From Hyaloraphidium curvatum (lineage: Eukaryota > Monoblepharomycota > Hyaloraphidiomycetes > Hyaloraphidiales > Hyaloraphidiaceae), in assembly GCA_025558095.1 (NCBI GenBank), contig JAIVFI010000042.1, forward strand, positions 248,001 to 312,000: DNA of 64,000 nucleotides, in the 5' to 3' direction. The notes beneath the pieces were generated by a model, which did no database searches, was not told the origin of the DNA, and saw nothing but the letters and a program-made list of their open reading frames with translations. Below, piece after piece: positions 41,907 to 53,600 of this stretch. Each line of letters starts with the position of its first letter. The stretch's first letter is position 1. The translations under genes were made by a program, and so were the position numbers.

Positions 41907-43054
41907 ATGGCCCGCCTGCCCAGCTTCGCCGATGTGCGCGCCAGCTACGAGGACTTTGTGCTGCGCAACGCGCCTTTGGTGACGGCGGTCGAGGGCATCG
42001 CGCGAAACGTCGCGTTCTTCCTGCCGGGCCGCGTCGTCGAGTCGGAGCTCGCGGCCGAGTCGGTGTTCGCGGCGCTGAACGTGCTCGGCGTCTACCACGA
42101 CGCCATCCTCGCGCCGCACTTCCCGCAGGCGTCGGCGCCCGGCTCGCACACCGCGCTGTTCAACCGCTATGCGCGCGCCGCCGTCGGCCGCCCCGGCGTC
42201 CGCCACGTCGCGTTCGCGCTGGCCGGCCTGTCCGCCGGCGAGGTCGTGCTCGAGCTGCTGGCGCGCAGGCGCGGCGATCGCGCCCGCTGGGACGTCGTGC
42301 TCGCGATCGAGGCCATCAAGGCCGGCCTGCGGCTGCACATGTTCAACCAGACCGGCGGCCGCATGGTGCTGTCGCCGCCGCTGCCCGTGCGCGACTACGA
42401 CACGTCGCAGCCGGAGGTCACAGTGCACATCGGGCCGCCGAACCTCAACGACGTGTTCGGCTCGGGCGCCAAGGACCCGGCCGCCGTCAGCAAGTTCCTG
42501 ACGAGCCGCGCGCTCACCGACCCCAGCGCCCTGAGGCCGGGCGATCTCGTCGGCGTGACCGACGGCTACCGCAAGTGGTGCGAGATTGCCTTCATCCTCA
42601 GGCCAGTCATCTACGGTGGGTTCCCCTCGAATGGCTTCCCATTTTTTTCCGCCTGATCCTTTCCGCAGTCACCCTGATCCGCCAATACGGCGTCCACCAC
42701 GCCCTCCCTTTCTCCGTATCCCTCGCCGTGGACCTGACCGCCCTCCTCGTCTCCCAATCGGTTCTGCGCGGCAAGCGCAAGCCGACGGTGCTGGAGAAGG
42801 CCGAGTACCAGCGCAGGATGTGGCTCCTGCTGTGGTACCTGCTCCGGGGACCGATGTACGACCGGTGGACGAGCCCCCGACTGTCTTCCTTCGTCGGATG
42901 GACCAAGGGGAAGATGGGAATCAGCATACTTGGGAGTGAGTGACTCGGCCCGGTCGCCCGTCCTTGAGGCCGCCTGACACGTTCGTCAGACATTGTCGCC
43001 GACTACCTTCCTGCGTGGGAGTCGGTCTACTTCCATACCGCCGCGTCGTCTTAG
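41907..43054 (+). CDS. PEX16: Peroxin-16 (peroxisome membrane biogenesis)
   Basis: Three exons (41907-42615, 42669-42935, 42990-43054) give 346 residues. PEX16 is an integral membrane protein that starts at the ER and recruits PEX3 and other peroxisomal membrane proteins. Seen here are the N-terminal SYEDFVLRNAPLVTAVEG and FFLPGRVVESELAAE, the IEAIKAGLRL helix, and after splicing RPVIYVTLIRQYG. The C-terminus DYLPAWESVYF, also restored by splicing, is a hallmark of the family. Length fits the usual about 335-350. An in-frame ATG at 41859 could add 16 residues. PEX16 is absent from budding yeasts such as Saccharomyces, so its presence argues against a Saccharomycotina genome. Confidence 0.95.
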
Positions 43055-43141
43055 AGATAGACTCCATTGACTGTGTCGCGATCGCTAATCGTAATGGAAG
43101 GATATCGACAAAGAGTTACATGGCCCAGGAAATCGAAAAGT

Positions 43142-46100
43142 TCAATGCTCCTTGTCCGCCAGCGCGACTTCCTCGTCGCGCTCCAAAGCCGAGAACGCTC
43201 CCTTCAGAAGACTGACAATGTCACCGAGTCCAACCACCTCCCCGCCGCCGCCTTTGCCCCCGCCGCGGCTGGCCAGCGGCAGCATCCTCGCGTTCTCGAC
43301 GTCAGCCCCGAGATCTTCCTCCGCATCGGCGTCCTGAGCTGCGGCGGCCTTGCCGCTCAACGCCATCCGCCGCGTTTCGTAGAGCTCGAAAAGGCCCTCC
43401 TCGATCGTGTTGGCCACGAGGTACCTCCAGACGTGGGTGGTGCGGGTCTGGCCGATGCGGTGCACGCGGTTGATGGCCTGGAGCTCCACGCCAGGGTGCA
43501 GAATGGGCTCGACGATCATGACGTGCGTCGCATTGACCAGGGTGAGGCCGGAGCTCTGCGACTTTGCGTGGAGGATAAAGACGCGGATCTCCGGGTTGCG
43601 GCGGAACTGCACAGCGGCACGGTTGCGCTGCGACCCCTGGAAGCGTACGTAGTGGATGCCGTTCTTGGCCAGGCCGTTGGCCAGGAAGTCCAGCACCTGC
43701 TCCCACTGCGAAAAGAGCACGACCTTCTCCCCCTTGTCCAAAGACATGATGTGGCGCACGATCGTGTCCAGCTTGCTGCCAAAGGAGCCCAGGAGGTGGA
43801 TCTTCTGCACCTTCGTGGTCGACGTCGCCGGCAGCACGTCGCAGAAGCTCGACGCGCGGCGGATGACGCCCTCGAGCGTCAGCTCGTCACTCTTCCGTTT
43901 CGTGCTGTTGAACGACACGCGATTGATCTCCGAGACCGCCATGGTCGAGTTGCACGTCGGGCACTTGCGGTGCTGGTTGACCCACTGCGTCAAGCAGGGG
44001 AGGCAGAAGAAGTGCGCGCACGGCGTGATTGCCGCGTTGTTGTACTCGTCCCGGCAAATGACACACACTCGTGCCTCGCCTTCCGGGGTCTCTTCGCTCA
44101 GGTGGAGCAGGTACTTCTTGCGCCCGTCCAGCTGGACGATCTTGGACTTGAGCTTCTTCTCGTCCTCGGCACACTGCTTGATGGCCCAGGTGAAGCTGTC
44201 CGCAATGTCGCCCTCCGTGAACTTGCCCGGCTCGACGGAGTCCGAGAGATCCTGCAGCGCGCGGAAGTACTCGATGCGAGCATTCTGGAGCTTGGTCATC
44301 AGCCTCGACTCCCTGCGAAACGTTAGGACCGGTGCCGCGCGCCACACGAGGGAGAACGTACTTCTGCAGAGCTTCGATCAGCTTCATGTTCCGGTCCACC
44401 TCCTTGTTCAGCCGCCGAAGCTCGTTCTGGCAGAGCATCGCTTCCGTCTCGGGCATGTTCGGCTTGTTGGCGACGTGGGCCCGAAGGGAGGCCGCGAGCC
44501 CCTTGAGGTTGTTGAGGCCCTTGGGGAGCGTCCTCTCCTTGTACAGCTGCTTCAGCAGATCGCTGCTGTTCTGCAGGTGGATGGTCCCCTCTTGGGGACG
44601 GGGTGCGCCGCTGAGGAGGGTGATTCGGTCCAGTAGAGCCTCGTTGTAGGCGTCTTGGTACACGTTGGCGTCCTCCTGCAGTTTGAGGCTCGTTTGGTAC
44701 TCGTTGCCGTGCGGTTTCTTGGCACCGCTGCCCGACGCCTCGTCCGATGCGGATTCGCCGCCGGCCTGCTCCGTGGAGGACCGTGCGGATCCTGCTCCGT
44801 TCGCAAGCTGCGGATCGCCCGCGGCCGTTTGCGGGGCCGCCGGATCCGACCTTTGGGGAGCTTCCGGTTCCGCGTAATCAAGATCCGTGGTGAGCACGTC
44901 AAGCACCTTCTTCCGCCAGGCCATCATCGTGGCACTCTGCTTGTTGAGCGCCGACACAGTGGCGTCGACCTGCATCATCAGTTCCTGGGTGACGATGCCG
45001 CCCTTGAAGGTACTGGGCGCGATGTGGAGATCGTTCTTGCCCGCGCTGCCGGCCTCCGCGGCTGCTTCGTCGATCCTCTTCTTGGCCTTCTCGACCTCCT
45101 TGATCCTCGGCCCCAGAATCTCCTGCCGGATCGACTCGGCACGGTCGTAAAACTGGTCCTCCAGCGCCTGCTCCTTGAGGGTGTTGTGGACGCAGGCAAT
45201 GAAGTATACCAGTCGGTGTTCCACCTCAAGCCACGCGGCGAGGCGGCCGGCTGCGGCGGAGAGCTTGTCGTCGGCTTCCTTGGTGGCCTCGTCTTCCTCT
45301 TCCGTGACCATCGAGTCAGCGTCGCCGGCTTTAGCCCCTTCGCCAGCGGCGCTGCGCGCGTCAGCTTCCTCGCGCAGCGCAGCGAGCTCCTTGCGCGCCT
45401 CGGCGACCGACTTTTCGACCCCGATGAGGAGGTTCTGGTACAGCTTGAGGGCGTCCGCAAAGGCCTTGCGCTGCTCGAGCGCCTGGGCCCGGCGGATCTG
45501 CACCCCGACCAGCTGGCGCTCGGCGGTGGTGAGGTCGCTCGAGCACTGGCGAACCATCCAGACAAGAACCTGAAGGGGACATAGGTGTGAGAGGTGGGTA
45601 TAAGTGTGACGCTGCAAGAGCGCCTACGTCGTTGATGCTCTTGATGAGCTGCGACCCCAAGGCGCGCTTGTTCTCCGCGCCGATCTGCGGGTGCACGCAA
45701 GTCTGCCGCAGCGTCGTGAGCCACTTGCCCAGCTTCGTCCTGTCCACCTCGCCGATCGAGTCCACGTCCGCCGCCGAGAGTACGGACTTCATGTCCTCCA
45801 GGCACAGCTCGAGCCGCTGCAAGTAGTACTCCCGCTCGACCTCCTTGAGGTTGACCGGGAAGATGTGCTCCTCCTGCGCAGGTATCGTCAGGTCCTCCTT
45901 GACGTGCTCCTTCGAGTTGCGGTGCATGATGATGCCCAGCGCGGCGAGCAGATTGTTTCGGTACGACGGGAGCGGGAGCATGGCGCGCCGGAACGCGAGG
46001 TGGTCGCTCAGCGTGCGGGGCTGCTTGAGGAAGAGAAAGAGGCCCTCCAGATCCTGGATGCCCGCCTTGCCGATCGGGGTGCCCGTGACGACCCTTTGAG

Positions 46101-48450
46101 GATGCCGGTTGGCCACCTGCCGGCCAGCGGACGCAAACGGAGCACACCCACCAAGCGTGCACCCGAGGAATCAGCCCGACCATCTCTGCCGCCTTGCTCA
46201 CGCCGCTCTCGACCCGCTGCGCCTCGTCCAGGCACACCCGCCACCACCGCGACGCCACCAGCGGGCTCGTCTTGCGCTCGTACCGCCTCTCGTACCGCCT
46301 TTCCCGCGCCGAATCGTCCTTGGCGTGCCAGACCTCCTTCTGCAGTACCTCGTACGTGGTGAGGACCACGTCGGCCGCGGCAAAGTCCGGCACCCCGTCA
46401 TCGCCGGACCGCTTGGACTTGGGCTTCATGCCGTTGACCACGTCCGAAGCGTTCTCGAGGCCGGTCTTGACCCCGGAGTAGACGACCACGTTGGTCGACG
46501 GGGCGTGCTGGGCGATCTCCTCGATCCACTGCGCCAGGATCGACTGCGGGGTCACGATCAAGGTCGCGGGGAGGAACGGAAGGTCCGCATCGGGCCCGCC
46601 CGCCACGTTGGCCCCCGCGGACCGCGGGCGCGCGGCCTTCTTGCCCTTGCCCTTGCAGTCGGCGCAGGCGAAGCCGGTGCCGTTGGGGTTGCCGACGCAT
46701 GAGGCGTGGAACGCGCGGGAGCACTTGGAGCACGTCGCGCGGGAATCGCCCGCCGCCACGTCTTCGCCGCACGAGCATGGCTCGACCAGGGGGGGCTGCG
46801 ACTGCGGCCCCGCGCGATGGGCGAGGACCAGAGACAGCAGCTCCACCGTCTTGCCGAGCCCCATCTGAATCGCAACGTCAGGAATGCAAACAGGGCGCAC
46901 CTAGAGAGAAAACCAACCTCTTCGGCAAGGATGCCATATCCGCCCCACGCAGCCCCTTCGTCAGCAAAGCCGCCGTCCCGCCGCATGGCCCCGGTCATCC
47001 GCTCGATCCAGAAAGCCCCGGCCGGGTTGCCGGGCAGCTCGAACTTTTCCCAGATACCCCCCTCGCGAATCGTCACGTCGCCCTGCGGCGGTTCAGCACG
47101 CTCCAGCCCATGGGTGGAGACGGCGACCCCCTCCCTGGCCAACATCCACTGCACGGCCCTCCTCTGGAACGGCAGCAGCGCGCACTCAAGTTCCGCGGGC
47201 TGGCGGAACGCGGGATCCCGCGGTTTGGGGTTCTTTGAGGGGAGGACCGCCGCGTACAGGTCGCGGACCTCGCCGCCGAGGTCGTCTAGGCGGGGCTCCC
47301 GGTTCTGGGGGCGGCCTCCGGAAGGGCGTGCGGGGAGGAGGTGGTTGAACAGGTCGTGCGTGAGCGGCGAGAAGAAGGACGACGAGGCGGCACGCGCGGA
47401 AGAGAGGGAGGCCGAGGTGCCCATGGGCAGGAGGAGGGGGAAAGACAGGTGGAATGACAGGCAATCGTCCGCGGCACTGTAAGTAACCGCCAGCCTGGGG
47501 TCGTGCGTAGCGACGGAGAGGTCGGCCGATTCGGCCTGGCGCGCGAGGTTGTAGATGGCGTGCAGGAGTGTCGGGGCAGGACGGTGCCGCCTCGTCTGCC
47601 CGTTCGGCACGGCCACATCCGAGGCGACGACCGACATGGGCAAGCCCGAGTCGTAGCGGCCAGTGGTTGACAGGCGCACGTAGGGGTAGACGAGCGGCTT
47701 CCAGAACAGCGTCGCAAGGCCGCCCCAGGCCGTGCGGTACTTGCAGACCAGGACGGGGTGGGTCACGCTGGCGCCCGTCTCGGGCACGCGGAAGGTCTCC
47801 AAGCGGAACGAGATGGCCGGCTCGAGGTGCAGGCCGCCCGAAGCGGCGAGCTGCTTGGCGGCGTGGAAGGCATCTGCGGCCTCCGCGGCGGCCGCGTCCC
47901 CGGCGGCGTCCTCGGCCTCATCGTCGCCGACCAGCAGCAGATCCGCGTCCTCCAGGGTCCACTTGACAACGATGTCGACGGAGCCGACCCACTCGCCGCC
48001 CGCGCCGGGCCCCGCGGCGGCCTCCCGGATCGGCGTCTCAGAGGACGCGGGCGCGTCCCCTTCGGCTCCGCCGGCCGGTGCGCAGATGCCGACCCACTCG
48101 AGCGGCGGGTGGCCGACGGCGGCGGGCGCGGGCGCGGGTGCGGGTGCCGGCGCGCGGGTGCGGGCGAGGTGGAGCGCGTGCGGGCGGAGTGCGGCCACGA
48201 ACGGCGAGTCGTGCGCGAGCGCCAGGGCGTGCGCGGGCTCATCGGCGGGGTCGGCGGCGCCGGCGACCTCCGCACCGCCGGCGGGCCCGCCCGGCTGCCG
48301 CGGCGCGCCCGTCGCCCCCGCGTCCCCGCCGGCCGCGGACGCCGCGGCCTCCACCCGGCGGCGCTTCGGTGGGCGGGCTTCCTCCTCCGCCGGTCCGAAC
48401 CGTTCCCATAGCGAGCTGACCGCAGTCTCAAGCCTGCCGAGCCCGGACAT
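43142..48450 (-). CDS. IRC20: SHPRH/Irc20-like SNF2 helicase with PHD and RING fingers
   Basis: Five exons (48450-46918, 46864-46163, 46116-45628, 45569-44362, 44312-43142) join in phase to 1700 residues. The order is that of SHPRH/Irc20: an N-terminal region, SNF2 motif I EEMGLGKT (formed across the first intron), a PHD finger inserted in the helicase (CSCGED...CSKCSRAFHASC), DEAQ box, VVTGTPIGK, a long coiled-coil insert, RING finger CVICRDEYN...CAHFFC...CPTC, and the helicase C-domain ending INRVHRIGQTRTTHVWRY. Such proteins ubiquitylate PCNA or SUMO targets and act in recombination and replication stress. Residues about 15-110 are low-complexity Ala/Pro/Gly. The intron at 46117-46162 is only 46 nt. 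Confidence 0.94.
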
Positions 48451-48546
48451 CGCGGCGTGGGAACGGCGATCTCTCCCCACGAGCTCTCAACCGCGGCCGC
48501 GACATCACACGGTACTGCCGTCCCCGTCTTCCTTTCGCCGAGGACG

Positions 48547-50042
48547 ATGCAGGCCCGGAGCGCGGACGACTTCTTCCTCTCGGATGCCGCGCATGCAAAC
48601 AATGCGCGGCGCGAGGAAAAGATGCGCTCCGGCCTCGGGTCGTCCGCCGGCGCGCCATTCCGCCCGAGCAACGGGTCAAAGATCCTGGCCATGGCCGCCT
48701 CGCCCGCATCGCCAGAGGGCGCCCGCATCTACATAGGGGAAAGCTCGGGCGTGGCCCGCACAGTGAACCTGGACGTGCGTCCGGCGCCTCGCCGCCCCGC
48801 TGCCGGGTCTGACCGGGGCCTTCCTTCAGACAAAGACGACCGTGCGCGTGTTCAAGGGCCACACGGGCCCCGTGACGTGCCTGGCCGTGGAGCAAAACCC
48901 GGAAACGGGCGAGGACGCGTTCCTCTACACCGGCTCGTGGGACAAGACCATTAAGCGATGGGACATTAGGGTTCGTGCCGTCGGTGCGGCGACCCCCCGG
49001 ATCTCTTTGCTCACGCGCCCTTCCTGCCCGCCGCAACCCCGGCACCGTAGACCGGACAGTGCGTCACGACCTTCAGCGGCCACACGGACTTTGTCAAGTG
49101 CATCCTGCTTATCCCGCCGGCCGTACTCGCGGAGCTGCTCCCGGCTTCACACCCCAAGCCCACGAGCCCCAAGCTCGTCTCCTCCTCGTCCGACCGCAGC
49201 ATCAAGCTGTGGGACGTCGCAACCGGCCGCGCCGAACGGACGCTGAAGGGGCACCCCCGCGGTGTTGAGTGTCTCGCGGTCTTCTTTTCGGAGCCGTCGG
49301 AAGGTCGGCCGCAGGCGACGCTGCTCTCGGGCGGCAGCGAGGGGTTCGTGCACGGCTGGAACTTTGGCGACGTGCTGGCGTCCGACCGGGCCGTGCTCGA
49401 TTCGGAGGACGACAGGCTGCACCTGCAGGGAGGGCACGAAACGAGCGTCTACGGGCTGGCAGTCTTGGAAGGGCACTTTTGGAGTGGTGGGCCGAGCCGC
49501 CGGGGTTTCCGCTCCGCGAAGCGCTCACGTTTCCCGCCCGTCCGCAGTGTCTGCCGACAAATCGGCCCGGAGATGGGACTCGGACAGCGGGTTCGCGCAG
49601 GATCTGCGCCTCGAGCACCCCGACTTTGTCCGCTGCATCGCCGTGCACCCGACGCTGCCCATGGTCTTTACCGGCTGCAGGGACGAGGAGATCCGGTGTT
49701 GGGACACACAGGTTCGTCCGCGACGGCCCTGGTCTATGACTCGGCGATCTGACCCCTTGATCGCCGCCCCAGACGGGCGATCTCGTCGCCGAGATCTCGG
49801 GGCACTACGGCGACGTCACTTCCCTGCTCATACCCCCGGCCGACCCCTCGAAGCTGCTTTCCGCGTCGCTGGACGGCACGGTGCGGACGTGGGACGTGTC
49901 CCCCGACGGCATGCGGGCGCACGCCCGGGCATGGAGGGACAAGCTGGACGAGGCGGAAGCGGCGAAGCGGAGGGAGGAGGCGGCGAAGACGGGGATCACG
50001 GAAGAAGAGGAGAGGGAGCTGATGGAATTGATGGAAGATTAG
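48547..50042 (+). CDS. WD40-repeat protein with a C-terminal helix
   Basis: Five exons (48547-48774, 48830-48970, 49051-49486, 49548-49711, 49773-50042) give 412 residues. WD repeats are visible as FKGHTGPVTCLAV...WDKTIKRWDI, FSGHTDFVKC...DRSIKLWDV, LKGHPRGVECLAV, GHETSVYGLAV, PDFVRCIAV...EEIRCWDT and SGHYGDVTSL...DGTVRTWDV, enough for one seven-bladed propeller. The last 45 residues are Glu/Lys-rich and end in EEEERELMELMED, a probable helix. I cannot assign an orthologue. Each intron falls between blade elements. The start codon lies 96 bp from the divergent SHPRH/Irc20 start. Confidence 0.85.
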
Positions 50043-50064
50043 ACCGCTTTGCGTCCTCTGCTGA

Positions 50065-50522
<458 letters not shown>

Positions 50523-50667
50523 GGGGGGTTCGCCAGGAGATCCGAGCGGGCGGACCGGCCAACCCAGCGCGGGACAGCCGTGTCCCATGTGGATCATGTT
50601 CGACACGATTCTCCCTTCAACTTCTCTACGTTCATTCTGACCATGTCCGAGCTTTCTGTCCCCGTTG

Positions 50668-53600
50668 CTACCGTGCCGCAAGGTTCTCTACAAACTCGAG
50701 GGCCTTCTTCTTCACGTGGTCCACCTGGCCGTTCGGCTGCTTCTTCTCCCATTCCAGCCAGCGCTTGAAAATGTCCCTCGCCCGCTTGCTCGAGAGCTGG
50801 AGGTTCGTCATGCGCTCAAACAACCTGCGGACCCGCTCGGGCTCCCCGGGCCGGGCCTTCGAGCCCTGCTCCATGTCCAAGTAGATGGACCAGATGTCCA
50901 GTCGCTTCGGGTATGTGCTGACGACGCTCTCCAGAATCGTGCGGCCGCGTTCGGGCTCGCCAAAGCGGAACTCCATCTGGGCAAACTTGACAATGGTCTC
51001 GATGTCTGCGATTGTGCCGAAAGTCAACCGGGAGTGAAGCCCGGTGCTGCGCCGCACTCACGTTTCCGCTTTGCCAAGCTCTGAATCGCCCGTTGAAGCG
51101 TCTTCCGCGACTCGTCAATCTTGCCACGCTTGATGTAGAAGAGGCCCAATCCGATCCAGACTTTGGAGCTCTCCTTGAACTTCTTGGCCATCGCCTCGTA
51201 AAGAGCTTCGGCGAGCTGTTCGGGACGTGCTGACATCACTACGAGTCGCGCCGCGTTGCGATCTCGACGCACCTGGTCCTTCCCCGACTGTTCATAGATC
51301 GCCACCATTCGGAGGTGCATATCCTTCGAATCGTTGTACTGGCAGGCGCGCGCAAAGACGGCATCCAGCTTGTCCTGGGTCCCGTAAGCATTCTCCAGGT
51401 TCAAGTACGCGATCCAGACGTTGAGCTTCTCGGCTTCTTCCCGGAAGTGGATCGTCTGGAGGGCGCGCTCAGCCACCTCCCTCGCCCGCTCAACCTCCCC
51501 GAGCTGCAGGTGAAAAGCCATGTACTTGACCCAGATGTAAGAGGACGACGGCGAACCCAGCAGGAAGCGCTCAAAGTCGTCGGCGGACTGCGGCGCCCTG
51601 TTGGGGTCAAGCATTTCCTCCTCCTTGCGGCTGATTTCCTCTTCCAGCTCCCTTTTTGACCTCCGTTTGGCGCGGCGCGACTTGCCGTGCTCTGCCCGGT
51701 CTTCCCCTTGATCATCGTCGGCGGAGGCGTCCGCCTCGACCTCCTCATCCGAAGCACGAGTGGCTTTGGCGTCCCAGACAAATCCGTGAGAGGTCTCGAG
51801 CGCGCCGGCTTCTCCGTCCTCGCTGCTTTGGTCCGAGTCTGATGCAGAGTCCATCCGGTTGGCGATGCCGTTGTAAGCGTCGGCCACAGGTTCGCCTCCC
51901 CCGTCGTCCTCGCTCCAGTCCTCCACTTCTTCAACGCCGCCTAAACTGCCATGCGACCGAGTTTCCGAATCGTCTCCCACCGACTCCTCCTCTCCGCCTG
52001 TCTCCTTATCTTCTTCCTCCGAGAGCTCGCCGCCAAGCTCTTCCTCAAAGTAGGTCGACTTCAGTCCGAATGAGACCCGTTTTCGCGTCTCATCAACCTT
52101 CAATATGATGGCTCGCACGGCGTCCCCAACTTGGTACAACTTGTCGATCTGCTTGACCGGTACATCGGCCAGCTGGACGAGCAAAGACGATGTCAGATGG
52201 AGCATTCGACAGCCGAACGTGGTCCGCCAACCTCAGAGATGTGGCAGAGGCCGCTGATACCCTGGCTGTCGTCAACGCGGATAAAGACGCCGAAGCTCTC
52301 GACTTTGGTGACGACTCCATCGACCTTCATGCCTTTCTCCAGATCGGACCATCCGAGACGCTTTCCTCGTCCGCTCCGACCCGCATCGCCCGCTTTTATC
52401 GAGAACTCCACGTGCCGCTTTGGCAGGTCGACGCTGGACGTACATCAGATTGAGCACACGAAAGGGCGTGCGGAAGACCCACCTGATCACTTTCCCGGCC
52501 ACGAGCTGCCCAACTTTCACCAGGCTCTGCCAATCCTTGACGAAATCATGCGAGATCTCTGATATCTTGAGCCGCGCCGTGACGTGGCGGCCGAGTGCGA
52601 CAAAGGCGCCCTTGTCGGTGACATTCACGATGTACCCGCGAATATCCTGGCCGACCTCCAGATCCCCAACGCTAGCCACTTCCGGATCTCTTGCCGGCTT
52701 TCCCGTTGTCGGCCTTAGCCGCGACGTCCGCAGAGAAAGGTCAAGATGATGCCGCTCCGAATCATGCTCCACGACCACCGCACGCACGACGTCCCCAGGA
52801 GCATACCCTTGCGTCGGGTTCTCCTGGTAACTATCGGCGATGTCCGTCAACGCGACCTTTCCATAGCGATGGCCGGAGAGCTGCAAAACGATTCCCTTGA
52901 CGGCATCTGCGCTAACGACCCTTCCCACCGCGGCGGCACCAGGCACGGAAGCCGCTTGCTGCGGTTCGATGAGAGAGAGGTCAACGGTCCTTTTGTCCAG
53001 ATCTACCCGGATGACGTGGCATTTGACAGCTTGTCCCACGAAAAAAATGTCGGCCAAGTTCGACACCACCGTCGCATCCTCGGATGCATCCACGCCGCTG
53101 ATGCGCCCCTGAAGAGTCGGGCTCAGATGAACCCAAAGAGCAGAGTCCTTCACATCGTGGATGAACCCCGGGAGGACATCCCCAACTGCGACGTGCGAGA
53201 CGTCGGGCGGGGGCCTGTGGTCGTCGCCCGCGCCGTTCGCATTCTCTAAGTCACTCGGCCGCACCGTCATCTCAACGACAGTCTGGGTGATGGGGTTGCG
53301 ATGTGTGATGGGCAAGTACTTGTGGTTCTTTGAGGAAATCAATCCAAGAACCTTGCAACTGATCTCCTGTCCAGGCTTCAGGTGCGCCAAGGGTCGCGCA
53401 GGATCCGGGATCCCTTCGAAGCTGTCGAAAATCTCCGTGACGTGAACCCGTCCCCGAAGATTGGCAGCTAGCACGACATTCAACTGGCTGTCCTTGATCG
53501 ATTTGATCCTGCCTTTGGTTAGGCAGCCGACGTTGTAGTCCGATAGGGCAGTCATCCTCGGGTCGATGGGATCGACGACCAGCCGTTTAGCGTCGGCGCT

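Noticed and set aside
41808-42428. 206-residue minus-strand open frame over PEX16
   Set aside because: It overlaps the conserved PEX16 exon entirely and has no recognisable features.
47732-48736. 334-residue plus-strand frame over the SHPRH N-terminus
   Set aside because: It is Ala/Ser/Gly-rich antisense to low-complexity coding sequence; the real plus-strand gene starts at 48547 in another frame.
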